Shown: positions 7,702 to 15,489, numbered from the stretch's first letter. The stretch: 28,048 nucleotides of DNA from DASWJQ01 sp036397095 (GCA_036397095.1 DASWJQ010000076.1:1-28048), one strand, 5' to 3'. The notes: a model not told the origin generated them from the sequence alone. Program-made: numbers and translations.

Positions 7702-8145
7702 TCAGGCGCGCGAAACGAGGTAGCCGCCGAGCAAGACCAGTGCGGTCCCGCCCAGCAACCGGATCGGATTGAGATCCTTCAATTCGGCAAAGACGGCTAG
7801 CCCGACGACCACGCTGACCAGGACATTCATGTTGTAGAGAGGCGACAACTGGGATATGGCCGCATCATAGCGAAGAATGGCCAGGGAGACGGCTCCGGCG
7901 CCCACGGCAAACAGGGTACCAGCCGCAGCCGCCAGACCAACCGACCGCCCGGAGGGCGTGCCCTCGGCCAACAGCCAATGGCCGATCAAGCCCACCAACG
8001 CCGTGGCCAGGCCAAACGCAATCAGGTAGCTTGGGACGGTGCCACCGGCACGGGCGCTGCCTTTCTGCAGGATACCGGCTATGCCATAGAGCAGCGCGGG
8101 CAATACGCCGCCAATCAGCAATGCTGCGTTCTTTGCATCGATCAT
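7702..8145 (-). CDS. EamA/DMT-type half-size transporter
   Basis: A 147-residue membrane protein with five predicted helices, roughly residues 6-24, 35-53, 67-85, 93-117 and 125-144. This is the size of one EamA repeat, so two copies would have to assemble, as in small drug/metabolite transporters. Typical traits are the short polar turns, the Gly/Ala-rich helices, and the C-terminal LSPLYNMNVLVSVVVGLAVFAEL and IRLLGGTALVLLGGYLVSR. The ATG at 8145 follows GGGAGG by eight bases. The frame continues upstream to 8193 without domain support. The substrate cannot be told. Its position just upstream of a TipAS-type drug sensor on the same strand makes a small-molecule exporter plausible. Confidence 0.82.
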   Translation of the reverse strand: MIDAKNAALLIGGVLPALLYGIAGILQKGSARAGGTVPSYLIAFGLATALVGLIGHWLLAEGTPSGRSVGLAAAAGTLFAVGAGAVSLAILRYDAAISQLSPLYNMNVLVSVVVGLAVFAELKDLNPIRLLGGTALVLLGGYLVSRA

Positions 8146-8193
8146 CGGGAATCCTCCCTCCAGCCGATAGCCAACCTGGCCAGCAACCTGCAC

Positions 8194-8230
8194 GCGACCG
8201 GCTCCACCCTGCCGGGTGGAGCCGGATCGC
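8194..8230. terminator. Strong 16-bp hairpin between GlsB-like and DMT genes
   Basis: CCGGCTCCACCC pairs perfectly with GGGTGGAGCCGG around a TGCC loop. After a single bulged A at 8226, GCGA pairs with TCGC, giving 16 base pairs in all. It lies 46 bases past the end of the minus-strand GlsB-like gene and 48 bases before the start of the transporter gene. No T-run follows on either strand, so it may be a pause, attenuator or RNA-stability element rather than a classic terminator. Confidence 0.55.
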
Positions 8231-8276
8231 CGCTACCTTCAACTAACGGCCGCCTTGCCAGACCGGCGCCCTGGTC

Positions 8277-8531
8277 CTACAGCCGCCGTAGACCGCGCAA
8301 TACCAGCAACAGAACTACGGCACCGATCAGGGCAACGAATACATCGGCCCAGAACCCGGAGCCGAGGGCGATGCCAAACACTCCGAAGAGCCAGCCTCCC
8401 AGGAACGCGCCCAAGATGCCAACCACGATCGCGCCCACCAGACCGACCCGGATCCCGCTGACAAGCACATCCGCCAGGACTCCGGCCAGCCCACCCACAA
8501 CAATCCAGACTACCAGTTGGTCGACGGTCAT
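8277..8531 (-). CDS. GlsB/YeaQ/YmgE family stress-response membrane protein
   Basis: An 84-residue inner-membrane protein with three Gly-rich helices, matching the transglycosylase-associated/YeaQ family. The N-terminal VVWIVVGGLAGVLADVLVSG and the middle GLVGAIVVGILGAFLGGWLFGVFGI are the usual repeats, and the third helix is FVALIGAVVLLLVLRGLRR. Members are often induced by general or envelope stress, but their molecular role is not established. GAGGAGG precedes the ATG at 8531 by seven bases, so the start is firm. The gene stands alone between an upstream lipoprotein gene and a strong hairpin. Confidence 0.92.
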   Translation of the reverse strand: MTVDQLVVWIVVGGLAGVLADVLVSGIRVGLVGAIVVGILGAFLGGWLFGVFGIALGSGFWADVFVALIGAVVLLLVLRGLRRL

Positions 8532-8614
8532 TTGCGCTCCTCCTCACGTGGCAATTCCGGCTACCGCACAGTATAGCCTGCCTCCAGACCACGTAGTTTG
8601 TGCGCTAGATCAAT

Positions 8615-9112
8615 CTAGGGTAGCTCGCCGGGAATCCGCCCTTCGGCGAAGGCAGAGCAGTCCCGACCGGCTTGATCGTAGGGTCCAAAACAGGGCGTCA
8701 GTCCGTAGGCGGGCCCGAGGTCTGTGACCGTCGTGAAAATTTCGTAGCCGACAATGATGAGTTCATTGTTGGCCAACGTCATCTGGCCGACGCATAGGCG
8801 CTGGAAGGTTCCCGAACCGATGCCCGGAATCTCTTGGGCGTGCGTCTCCTCGATCTGTCCAAGCCGCAGGGCACGGGCAGGCAGAAGGGTCGAAGCCTCG
8901 GGATGGCTGTTGGCAATCTGCAGGATTTGGTCGATGACGGCCGGATCATCGCACACGGGCCGGCCGGTAGCATCGAGCCCCGGGCCGGCCTGTGGATCGG
9001 CTGCGCCACAGGCGGCCAGCCACACACACAAGGCAAGTGCGAGCGTCCCATGCCGCAGGCAACCTGAAAACAAGTCGCGGAAAAAGACCCCTATATCAAT
9101 GGGCGACTTCAA
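8615..9112 (-). CDS. Hypothetical lipoprotein coupled to TPR protein
   Basis: A 165-residue exported protein. A hydrophobic signal (TLALALCVWLAAC) ends in the lipobox LAAC at about residue 35. The mature part has four cysteines (VCDDPAV, RLCVGQ, TPCFGPYDQAGRDCSAF) and no domain I recognise. The first codon is a TTG at 9112 that overlaps the TGA stop of the TPR gene (TTGA), which indicates translational coupling. There is no in-frame ATG before the lipobox. A TTG 13 codons further in (9073) is an alternative start. The tight link to a membrane-anchored TPR protein suggests the two act together at the cell envelope. Confidence 0.68.
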   Translation of the reverse strand: MKSPIDIGVFFRDLFSGCLRHGTLALALCVWLAACGAADPQAGPGLDATGRPVCDDPAVIDQILQIANSHPEASTLLPARALRLGQIEETHAQEIPGIGSGTFQRLCVGQMTLANNELIIVGYEIFTTVTDLGPAYGLTPCFGPYDQAGRDCSAFAEGRIPGELP

Positions 9113-9981
9113 TTCAGGTACTGCACGTCTTCGATCTCTTGTCCGAGAATCTTCCAGACCCCGTCATCCTTACGTAGGATCCAACGGCCCGTGATCACAT
9201 TGTCTCGGAAAGCGGGCCCGGAAACCTTCTCAGTTCGGAGCACGAAGGCGACTGTGGCTTCGGAGCTGCTCTGCTCGATTACCGTCAGTTCCAGCAGCGT
9301 GTACGACAGGTCAAAGAGCTCGAATGCATCGCGCAAACCAGTTTCGGTGGTGGCGTAGGCTGTGCTATCGGGATGGATCGTGGCCATGTAGGCGACCAGA
9401 TTCTCGCTGTTGACCGCCCGCATGTTGGCGTACACCACGCCGGTCACGTCCTCAAGCGTCGGTTCGACCTGGGACCCCGACACCAAACCCGTCAAGCGTT
9501 CCAGCCCACTCGACGCCAGCAGCCCCCCGACCACGCATAGCAGACAGAGGGCGATCAGACCCAAAACAATTTCGATTGGGAATCTGCTCTCGGGTTTTAC
9601 AGGCGGGGCCGGCGGGGGCGTCCTGGCCGGGATGGCGCGGGGTTCGCCGCGTTCGGATTTGCCGGCGGGTTCGACCGCTCGGCTGCTCGGCTCGGGTGTG
9701 GCGGGCCGCTCAACCGCCGCCAGCGGCTTGGCAGGCGATTCGCCCAGTTGGCGCAACAGGCGCTTGGCGGCGGCATGATCGGGCTGAAGACGTAAGGCGC
9801 GCTCGAGTGCCTTGCGTGCATGGTCCGGGTTGTCAATCGCCTGGGCCAACATAACCCAGGCTTCGGTATCGCCCGGATTGCGCTCAAGGGCGGCCCGCAG
9901 GTGGCGAACGGCGGCCGGCCGGTCGTTCTGGTTGAGCGCCTGCCTGGCCAGCAACACGGGATTTTCGGAGCCGGTGTTCAT
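9109..9981 (-). CDS. TPR protein with one TM helix and NTF2-like domain
   Basis: A 290-residue single-pass membrane protein in three parts. Residues 5-80 form about two tetratricopeptide repeats (AVRHLRAALERNPGDTEAWVMLAQAI, then ARKALERALRLQPDHAAAKRLL). Residues 81-132 are a Pro/Ala-rich linker. Residues 136-158 are a transmembrane helix (IEIVLGLIALCLLCVVGGLL). Residues 176-290 resemble an NTF2/SnoaL-like cone fold that starts with VVYANMRAVNSENLVAYMATIHPDS and ends with GRWILRKDDGVWKILG. The TPR part is probably cytoplasmic and the NTF2-like part outside. It is the first gene of a two-gene unit with the lipoprotein at 8615-9112. Both domains mainly bind partners, so a scaffolding role is plausible but unproven. 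Confidence 0.82.
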   Translation of the reverse strand: MNTGSENPVLLARQALNQNDRPAAVRHLRAALERNPGDTEAWVMLAQAIDNPDHARKALERALRLQPDHAAAKRLLRQLGESPAKPLAAVERPATPEPSSRAVEPAGKSERGEPRAIPARTPPPAPPVKPESRFPIEIVLGLIALCLLCVVGGLLASSGLERLTGLVSGSQVEPTLEDVTGVVYANMRAVNSENLVAYMATIHPDSTAYATTETGLRDAFELFDLSYTLLELTVIEQSSSEATVAFVLRTEKVSGPAFRDNVITGRWILRKDDGVWKILGQEIEDVQYLN

Positions 9982-10141
9982 CGCCTGCTTACTGCCCTTG
10001 GATAGGATCGGATTGGTCTAGATCAGCGCAGTCCAGACGGGCGACAGGCTGATGCGAGCGGACCCCCCCCTAGTATGTCCTGACGAGAGGGACTGGTCAA
10101 CCAGCCAGGGCCGTGATCCACTGCCATACGATCTTGCAAGT

Positions 10142-10540
10142 TCAAGCCGGTCGCCGATTGGGGATTTCGCCCATCAGGGCCATTGTGTTGCCCTCGCTGT
10201 CCGCGAAGAAGGCCATCCACAACTCGTGGTCCGGCATCGTGGCGACCCTGTGGGGAGATTGCAGAAAAGCAACGCCCCGCTTCTCGAGCGTGGCAGCTGC
10301 CTGCTGGACGTCATCCACCCGGAAGTACAAAATGGAGCAGCCCGGTGGTTGGTCGCCTTCTTCAGGCATGGTCAGTAGCAACCGTGTTGGGCTGCAATCA
10401 AAGAACGCCATGCCCGGCACTTCAAACAGAAAAGGCAGGCGTAGCTGCTCCTGGTAGAACTTGACGGCCCTGGCCAGTTCGGTGACGGGAACGCTGACCT
10501 GGCCGATCGGACCTAGGCTGTTATCAGGATCTGCTGCCAT
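10142..10540 (-). CDS. VOC family (glyoxalase/dioxygenase fold) protein
   Basis: A 132-residue vicinal-oxygen-chelate protein of two beta-alpha-beta-beta-beta modules. GQVSVPVTELARAVKFYQEQLRLPF is the standard first module. The second module runs from CSILYFRVDDVQQAAATLEKRGVAF to ELWMAFFADSEGNTMALMGE, where the final Glu is the usual metal ligand. VOC enzymes include glyoxalase I, extradiol dioxygenases, epimerases and antibiotic-binding proteins, and the reaction cannot be told from this sequence. The start at 10540 is chosen because GGAGG lies seven bases upstream. It precedes, on the same strand, a 160-base gap in which I see no gene. A second unrelated VOC gene lies at 16362-16778. Confidence 0.9.
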   Translation of the reverse strand: MAADPDNSLGPIGQVSVPVTELARAVKFYQEQLRLPFLFEVPGMAFFDCSPTRLLLTMPEEGDQPPGCSILYFRVDDVQQAAATLEKRGVAFLQSPHRVATMPDHELWMAFFADSEGNTMALMGEIPNRRPA

Positions 10541-10586
10541 CGTGTAGCCTCCGTGCCGTCGCAACCGCCGACCGACGGGTTGCGAG

Positions 10587-11033
10587 CTAACCCGCAGTTT
10601 GGGTTGTCTCAGCGAATGCCTTGAAGTTGTGCATGAAAGTCTGGGTTTGTTTGGCCATGCCGCCGCGCATAAACGGCGCCATGATCTTCATCAGACCGCT
10701 GAAGGCAAACTCCGTATCCACGATCCAGCGGGTCTGGTCCGGACCTTCCTCAACGAAGCGGTTGCGAATCCAGTTCTTAACGCCGGGGCCTTCGTAGTAG
10801 CCGTTGAATGCCTCGGGCAAATCGCGGCGCAAGATGGTCTCGATCAGCTCGACTTTCCGACCACCCTCATCGTATTCCAAACGCGCCTTGGCGCCGGGCT
10901 TACCGGGTTCTCCACTCAGATGCTGGTAGCTGCGCATGCCGGGCTGCCATTTGGCAAGGTTGTCTGGATCATCGAACAGCTCAATGACCCGGCTGCGCGG
11001 CAAGTTGACCACGATCTCCAGTTCGTAGCGCAT
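10587..11033 (-). CDS. SRPBCC family protein
   Basis: A 148-residue START/Bet v1-like protein of the polyketide-cyclase/SRPBCC type. It opens with MRYELEIVVNLPRSRVIELFDDPDNLAKWQPGM, in which a strand, the helix and the DPDNLAKWQPG turn are characteristic of this branch. It closes with the long C-terminal helix (MAKQTQTFMHNFKAFAE). Ligand and role are unknown. The ATG at 11033 has GGAGGAGG about nine bases upstream. The frame extends to 11183 through the terminator hairpin of the next gene and is non-coding there. Only 46 bases separate its stop from the VOC gene start, so the two may be co-transcribed. Confidence 0.88.
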   Translation of the reverse strand: MRYELEIVVNLPRSRVIELFDDPDNLAKWQPGMRSYQHLSGEPGKPGAKARLEYDEGGRKVELIETILRRDLPEAFNGYYEGPGVKNWIRNRFVEEGPDQTRWIVDTEFAFSGLMKIMAPFMRGGMAKQTQTFMHNFKAFAETTQTAG

Positions 11034-11136
11034 TGTGATCCGCCTCCTCCATCCCGGTCGAACTATGCTACCACCAGCGCTGCCACATATCCCGGAAGCC
11101 CGGTCGAGGTTAAGGGATCCGCCGGCCGTCCCCCCC

Positions 11137-11180
11137 AAACAAAAAGCAAGGCCCGCCAGTGCTGACGCGCTGGCGGGCCT
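11137..11180 (-). terminator. Rho-independent terminator of the lipoprotein gene at 11208
   Basis: AGGCCCGCCAG (11149-11159) pairs perfectly with CTGGCGGGCCT (11170-11180). Read on the minus strand, the stem is followed by TGCTTTTTGTTT (11148-11137). It begins 27 bases past the lipoprotein stop. It separates that gene from the SRPBCC gene downstream and is the clearest terminator in the window. Confidence 0.9.
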
Positions 11181-11207
11181 CATTGGCCGAACCCGTCCGG
11201 GCCAGGA

Positions 11208-11627
11208 TCAGTCTGGGGGCCAGTCGAAGCTGGCGCCAACGCCGTTGACGCTAACCGCATACTCTCCATCTGCAAGCTCGACAGCGTTGACCGGCAAGGT
11301 CAGACCAAACGGCACGCCGACAAAGTCCGGTGGGCAGTTATCGACAGCTGGCGACGCCAGCAGCACAACGTCGATTTGCCTATCCTGGCTGGTCATTTCC
11401 ACTTTCGCCAACTGGGCGCATAGGTCGGGCCATGTTCCGCTGACCTGGATGTGCACCGGGATCGGCGACCCCACACCCATTTCCACCTGGACATCGGCGA
11501 CTTCTATGGGTCGCAAGGCATTGTCATCCATACCCTTTGCCTGCCCGCCAGCGCAGGCCACCAGGCCCAAGCTGACCACCAGCACAAGAACCGGGACAAG
11601 CGGCCGAACCTCTTTCAAAACCTTCAT
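11208..11627 (-). CDS. Hypothetical lipoprotein
   Basis: A 139-residue exported lipoprotein. MKVLKEVRPLVPVLVLVVS is a textbook type II signal peptide and ends at the lipobox LVAC (Cys about residue 25). The mature domain is beta-rich with two cysteines (WPDLCAQLAKVEMT and AVDNCPPDFVGVP) that could form one disulfide. It ends in YAVSVNGVGASFDW, like a small Ig-like or protease-inhibitor-like sandwich. No family was recognised. The ATG at 11627 follows GGGAGTGTGAG. It is a monocistronic unit with its own terminator. The AT-rich patch at 11720-11770 upstream probably holds its promoter (TTGTAT, 17 bases, TACAAC on the minus strand, a weak match). Confidence 0.78.
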   Translation of the reverse strand: MKVLKEVRPLVPVLVLVVSLGLVACAGGQAKGMDDNALRPIEVADVQVEMGVGSPIPVHIQVSGTWPDLCAQLAKVEMTSQDRQIDVVLLASPAVDNCPPDFVGVPFGLTLPVNAVELADGEYAVSVNGVGASFDWPPD

Positions 11628-11895
11628 CTCACACTCCCGCTCGAGAATCGCGTCGCCAGCCGACGGCTCAATGGAATAGCGGCTGGCGGCCAACGACCTG
11701 ATCGGCGTTTGTTGTATCACGAGGTCACGCTAAATACAAGACATTCATAACAGGATATTTTTGTCTTCTTGGCGAAGAATACTCACGGGAAACCGTATGG
11801 ATCGCTGCTGGAACCATGGCAGTGGCCGACGGATTGCGGGCTTCGAGGGACCAGGGGAAGAGACACAGCTTGCGCCGACCGCCCAGCGAACGCGG

Positions 11896-12522
11896 TTAGT
11901 GCAGTGCGGAGCGCAGGACTTTCGAGACGCGGCGGTGCTGTGCCGGGGTCAGATCATCCAGCCTGGCGTGCAGCACTGCATTCAATTCCTTGATCCCGGG
12001 CCCCGCCCATCCATTCGCCAAAAACTCGGCATAGGAGGCCACATCTTTGGGCCGGCTGCGGCGTAGCAATTCTGCGGCAAATGCCAGCGCTTGCCGCCGG
12101 CAATGAGACTCCGAGTGGATCAGGGCCGCCAGCACCCGGACACCATTGTCCCGTGTAATGACCGAACCCCGATCGATGGCCGAGGTGATGTCGGGTAGGT
12201 GGCGGCACAACTCGTCCGATCGCAACCTGGCAATAGCTGCCAGGGCAGTCATCGCACCCCACACCATGCGATTGTCGCCGCTACCCAACAGGGTAACGAA
12301 ATCTTGCCAGTACGACACGATAAGCTCCGGCCGCTGACTTCCGATCTCGTATAGGACCTTGATGCAATCATGCCGCGTTGCTTTGTCAGCCTGACTGAGT
12401 GCCTGCGCCAATTGCCCGATGCCAACCGCGTCAGCGCTCTTAGCCAACTGATGGGCCAAGGCGACGTTAGGGGCTTCGTCGTTGCGGCCAAGGGCACTTG
12501 CCAACTGCGACAGCACATTCAA
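11896..12522 (-). CDS. HEAT/ARM-like helical repeat protein
   Basis: A 208-residue all-helical protein with HEAT-like repeats spaced by about 35-40 residues: IGQLAQALSQADKATRHDCIKVLYEIGSQ, then LLGSGDNRMVWGAMTALAAIA, then ITSAIDRGSVITRDNGVRVLAALIH, then the C-terminal helices. HEAT solenoids bind proteins or DNA, and some Chloroflexota members sit near alkylation-repair or phycobilin-lyase-like proteins, but nothing here specifies a partner. The start is a TTG at 12522, supported by GGAGG nine bases upstream and by the lack of an in-frame ATG nearby. A second HEAT-like gene fragment lies at 27630-28048. The 268 bases downstream (11628-11895) hold no gene. Confidence 0.72.
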   Translation of the reverse strand: MNVLSQLASALGRNDEAPNVALAHQLAKSADAVGIGQLAQALSQADKATRHDCIKVLYEIGSQRPELIVSYWQDFVTLLGSGDNRMVWGAMTALAAIARLRSDELCRHLPDITSAIDRGSVITRDNGVRVLAALIHSESHCRRQALAFAAELLRRSRPKDVASYAEFLANGWAGPGIKELNAVLHARLDDLTPAQHRRVSKVLRSALH

Positions 12523-12717
12523 GGTGACACGCCTCCTTCGGCCTCCCTATTAGCTAAGCCCGATCCGGGGCAGTCGCCTAGGGCCACCGGATGGCTGGCC
12601 ATCGCCCGCCATCGAGCATCCGCTCCCAGCGGCCTCGCCAGCTGCCAGGCCGGAGCCGCCTCACTCCCGGCAGGCTTCCCCTGGTTTGAATAGTGCCGCA
12701 CGGCAGCTGGCGCCGAT

Positions 12718-13027
12718 CTATTCTGACCAGGTGTCGGCCATTTCTCGAGGGAGCCGCCGGCATGCCTCGAATGTCGTGCTCGCTTGGCAGGCCATGGGCT
12801 CAACCCCGACCACGCCCCATGGTCGCAGCTCGACCCGGACGAGTTGGCAAGCCCCCCCTGGTCGTCGGGGGCAGGCCGGCCAGCGGATCCACAACCGGAC
12901 CGACGACAATCTCAGCCGCCGATTGACAGGATACTCTCCGCAGCGCCAGCGCCTGCCAACCCAGCCACGCGAGCAGCAAACCTATTGCCACGAACCCAAC
13001 CCAGAGCCAGCCGCGCCGGCCCATCAT
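12718..13027 (-). pseudogene. Small membrane-anchored protein, probable frameshift at a G7 run
   Basis: ATGATG at 13027 opens a 75-codon frame that begins with a credible membrane anchor (WLWVGFVAIGLLLAWLGWQALAL, residues 7-29) and continues to PLAGLPPTTRGG. It then loses protein-like character (TRPGRAATMGRGRG) and stops at 12800. Another frame takes over exactly there. Removing one base from the run of seven G (plus-strand C at 12852-12858) joins the anchor to a plausible tail (LVRVELRPWGVVGVEPMACQ, then FEACRRLPREMADTWSE) that stops at 12718, giving about 100 residues with four cysteines. It lies 30 bases after the stop of the membrane-protein gene at 13058, without a strong Shine-Dalgarno. 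It could be a pseudogene, a programmed slip or an assembly error. No homologue was recognised, so it is tentative. The rest of the gap (12523-12717) shows nothing. Confidence 0.4.
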
Positions 13028-13057
13028 CTAGGCCAACTGGCCCGGCCCAACGCAGCT

Positions 13058-13447
13058 CTACGCTGAGTCTTCATCAAACGCCGACCTGGTCATCCATAGC
13101 GGGAGGGCGATCAAGAGCAGGACCAGGAAGTTGAAGGCCACGTTGAACCACACGCCATACGCGGCTGACAAGCCACTGTCCAACACAAACCAGAGCACGA
13201 TAGACCCAACCAAGCCATTGCGAATCCAGCGGCTCCGTGTCTGAAAGGGCCTGCCGGCCACGACCGCCGCCAGACCACCATAGCCGGCGACGGTAGCACC
13301 CCAGACACCATAGGCCCAACCCTGGAACGCCTGGGTGCCGAGGGGCAACGGGGTTTCCCCCCAAAACACATTGTTAATCTGCTCATTGAACGCGGCGAAA
13401 AGCGGCGTTGTGCTGCCAAGCGCCATCAAGATCCCGAACAGGCACAT
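13058..13447 (-). CDS. Four-helix membrane protein of unknown function
   Basis: A membrane protein with four helices (residues about 3-20, 45-66, 79-100, 105-120 counted from the ATG at 13447). FNEQINNVFWG lies in the first external loop and RPFQTRSRWIRNGLVGSIVLWFVLDSG in the middle. It resembles a widespread small membrane protein of unknown role, from memory. The gene body extends upstream of the ATG. The codons from 13498 read IANFEFWRRWLQIVGLG without a stop and form a natural amphipathic N-terminus. GGGAGG sits six bases before the ATA codon at 13498, whereas nothing precedes the ATG. No ATG, GTG or TTG occurs in frame between the upstream TAG and 13447. The true start may therefore be ATA, or a mutated ATG, and the protein would be 146 residues. 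Confidence 0.7.
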   Translation of the reverse strand: MCLFGILMALGSTTPLFAAFNEQINNVFWGETPLPLGTQAFQGWAYGVWGATVAGYGGLAAVVAGRPFQTRSRWIRNGLVGSIVLWFVLDSGLSAAYGVWFNVAFNFLVLLLIALPLWMTRSAFDEDSA

Positions 13448-13572
13448 CCCCAGGCCAACGATCTGCAGCCAACGTCTCCAGAACTCGAAGTTCGCTATGG
13501 AACGCCTCCCGTCGACCCAGCTAGGCCCACCGATCTACAAGCAGGATCCGGTCCGGTCTTGGGCTTCGACTG

Positions 13573-14484
13573 TCAGTGATCGAAATTGGCCTGGTACAGA
13601 TCCGGATAGCACAGGCCGCGGAAATTGCAGACGGAACAGATTCGCTGATCATCCACCAGGGGGAACTCTTCTTTGTCGAGTGGGATGTTTTGACCAATGT
13701 CGCGGCAGTACTCGTACATCTCCTGCGTTTCGGCCCGCACCTGGATGGCGAAGTGCTCCAGATCGAACGAGTTGAAGGTCTCCTTCACTTCTTCATACCC
13801 GGGCAGCAGGTAGGCAATCGCCGGTCTGACATTCGACGGTTGGGTCTCGAAATGGTAGGTTGCCCAGGTGGCATAACCCATCAACTGCTTGCGGTGTTTA
13901 TCCGGGACGACCTTGCCCGTCTTCCAATCCAGAATGACGTAGTCCTGCCCGCTGGGGAACAGAAAGTCAACTTTGCAGTAGACCTTCAGATCGCCCAGAC
14001 GAGTTTCCCCATAGCCCGGCGGGTCGATGATCCAGGCTTCTCCGTGGTCGGCAGCCTGTTCGGACAGCCAGGCCAGCCGCTCGCTCTCCAACAGGTTGCC
14101 GAGGCTGGCCTCGATCTTGGGCAGCAGGTCCCCAGCCGTGACCTCCGGAATGACGCCGTAGATCTGCTCGTCGAAGGTGGCCGTGCGCACCCGATGCTCG
14201 GTCGTGCGCTGCGCAAAGTCGAAAAACTTGGGGCGGTCGATGGCCTGGGTCGTTGTGCGCAGGCGGTTGAGCAAGACCTCGATCACCTTGTGCACGATGC
14301 CACCGATCTCGAGCGGGATTGAGACCAGGTCCTTGTGCTGCTGGATCAGGCGCGTTGGCAGTTCTTGATCGTACTTGGCGTAGTAGTGGTAGAAGTAGCG
14401 CCGTTTGCAGATAGAAAACAAATCATAGCGCGAGGCTGACCACCCCAGGATCGGGGTATACGGGAAGCGCTTGATCTCAGGCAC
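13573..14484 (-). CDS. PD-(D/E)XK nuclease, RecB/Cas4-like with Fe-S cysteines
   Basis: A 303-residue nuclease of the RecB/Cas4-like PD-(D/E)XK superfamily. GGIVHKVIE (H65) is the conserved His motif that begins the core. VDFLFPSGQDYVILDWKTGK carries the catalytic D173, D186 and K188. QLMGYATW supplies the following QxxxY-type helix motif (Q200, Y204). Four cysteines frame the domain: C26 in SICKRRYFYHYY and C283, C286 and C292 in the C-terminal ICSVCNFRGLC, the pattern of the 4Fe-4S cluster in Cas4 and AddB. The GTG at 14484 is chosen because GGGAGG lies nine bases upstream. An in-frame ATG at 14508 lies before that site. No cas genes or repeats are nearby, so a DNA-repair exonuclease is more likely than adaptation. 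Confidence 0.9.
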   Translation of the reverse strand: MPEIKRFPYTPILGWSASRYDLFSICKRRYFYHYYAKYDQELPTRLIQQHKDLVSIPLEIGGIVHKVIEVLLNRLRTTTQAIDRPKFFDFAQRTTEHRVRTATFDEQIYGVIPEVTAGDLLPKIEASLGNLLESERLAWLSEQAADHGEAWIIDPPGYGETRLGDLKVYCKVDFLFPSGQDYVILDWKTGKVVPDKHRKQLMGYATWATYHFETQPSNVRPAIAYLLPGYEEVKETFNSFDLEHFAIQVRAETQEMYEYCRDIGQNIPLDKEEFPLVDDQRICSVCNFRGLCYPDLYQANFDH

Positions 14485-14606
14485 CTTTTCGATCCTCCCT
14501 CCGGTCATCCCGCCGAGCCCGGCCCTGAGCCCTGCTGTACGGCCCACTGGTCTCAAGATACCATGCGCCAACTTTGCGCCGCCGGCCTGGCCCGGCCGGC
14601 GCATCC

Positions 14607-15389
14607 CTACGCAAGACGGCGTGCGTAGATATCGCCCGATTGGCCTCGTGCGGCAGTGGTGTCCATTCGTTCGATCAGCTCTTCCTGCGTGAGCCAGCTT
14701 GCCGACTGCAAGCGGCCTCGCTCACCAATGGCCCAGTTGAATTGGTACTCCCCCAGGGAAGAAAGCCGCGTCAGGCAAGCGAGCGCCCGCGGCCAGGCGG
14801 CATTTATGTATTCAAAGGAGATAACGGGGACTGGCAGCGAAAGCCCGGCCAGGACCTCGTCCTCTGCACCTTCGACATCAATCTTACAGAACGCCGGCGG
14901 GCCGTATTCGTCGATCAATCGGTCCAACGTCTCGGCGGGTACCGTCCGGGTCTCGTCCCAGGCGACGTGGCGAAAGCCATCGCTGCCGGCGATTTGCCGG
15001 CGCCAGCTCGAGTCAACCGTCGAAACGGTGGGGGACCGCCGGCTGACCCACAAGGTCCGCTTGCCCGGACCGACGCCCAGGGCGGCCTGTCGCAGCTGGA
15101 CGTTGGCATCCCGGCCGTAGAGCCGGCGCAGCCAGGTCATACAGTCGGCATTGGGTTCGACGCCGACGACACGGGCGCCGAGGCTGCGCAGAACCAGGAT
15201 CCGATTCCCAACATGGGCCCCGATATCGAAGCACAAGTCGCCGGGCGCTATGAACGGACGATACAATCGACGAAGCGCTAGCAAGCGATGGGGTTGACCA
15301 TAGTAGGTCAAAAAGGATAGGCCCAGCCCGAACTGGCGCTCCAGCGTTCGGATGACTGTGCGCACAGGCTCCGACCGGACCAGCGTCAT
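14607..15389 (-). CDS. FkbM family methyltransferase
   Basis: A 260-residue SAM-dependent class I methyltransferase of the FkbM type, which usually O-methylates sugars or polyketides. GDLCFDIGAHVGNRILVLRSLG is motif I binding SAM. ARVVGVEPNADCMTWLRRL holds the acidic residue at the end of strand 2. The FkbM-specific block is VPAETLDRLIDEYGPPAFCKIDVEGAEDEVLAGL, where KIDVEGAE is diagnostic. The start is uncertain. The ATG at 15389 is chosen because it begins shortly before the domain and avoids overlap with the membrane-protein gene at 15490. Earlier ATGs at 15428 and 15518 also lack a clear Shine-Dalgarno. The gene ends 122 bases before the nuclease start. The substrate is not indicated, and the nearest sugar-related gene is the distant GT39-like one. 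Confidence 0.9.
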   Translation of the reverse strand: MTLVRSEPVRTVIRTLERQFGLGLSFLTYYGQPHRLLALRRLYRPFIAPGDLCFDIGAHVGNRILVLRSLGARVVGVEPNADCMTWLRRLYGRDANVQLRQAALGVGPGKRTLWVSRRSPTVSTVDSSWRRQIAGSDGFRHVAWDETRTVPAETLDRLIDEYGPPAFCKIDVEGAEDEVLAGLSLPVPVISFEYINAAWPRALACLTRLSSLGEYQFNWAIGERGRLQSASWLTQEELIERMDTTAARGQSGDIYARRLA

Positions 15390-15489
15390 GCCGTCCACCC
15401 GGCGCGGTGCAACGACGCCCCACAACATGCAACCAGCCCGGCTTGACTCGGCAACGGAGAGCCCAATCGATTGTGGATGGAACGAGTGG

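Noticed and set aside
11708..11740. TTGTAT/ATACAA dyad in the AT-rich patch upstream of the lipoprotein gene
   Set aside because: The arms are only six bases with poor inner pairing. It was kept only as a weak promoter suggestion.
13573..14484. CRISPR-Cas adaptation module suggested by the Cas4-like nuclease
   Set aside because: No direct repeats, spacers or other cas genes are present in the window.
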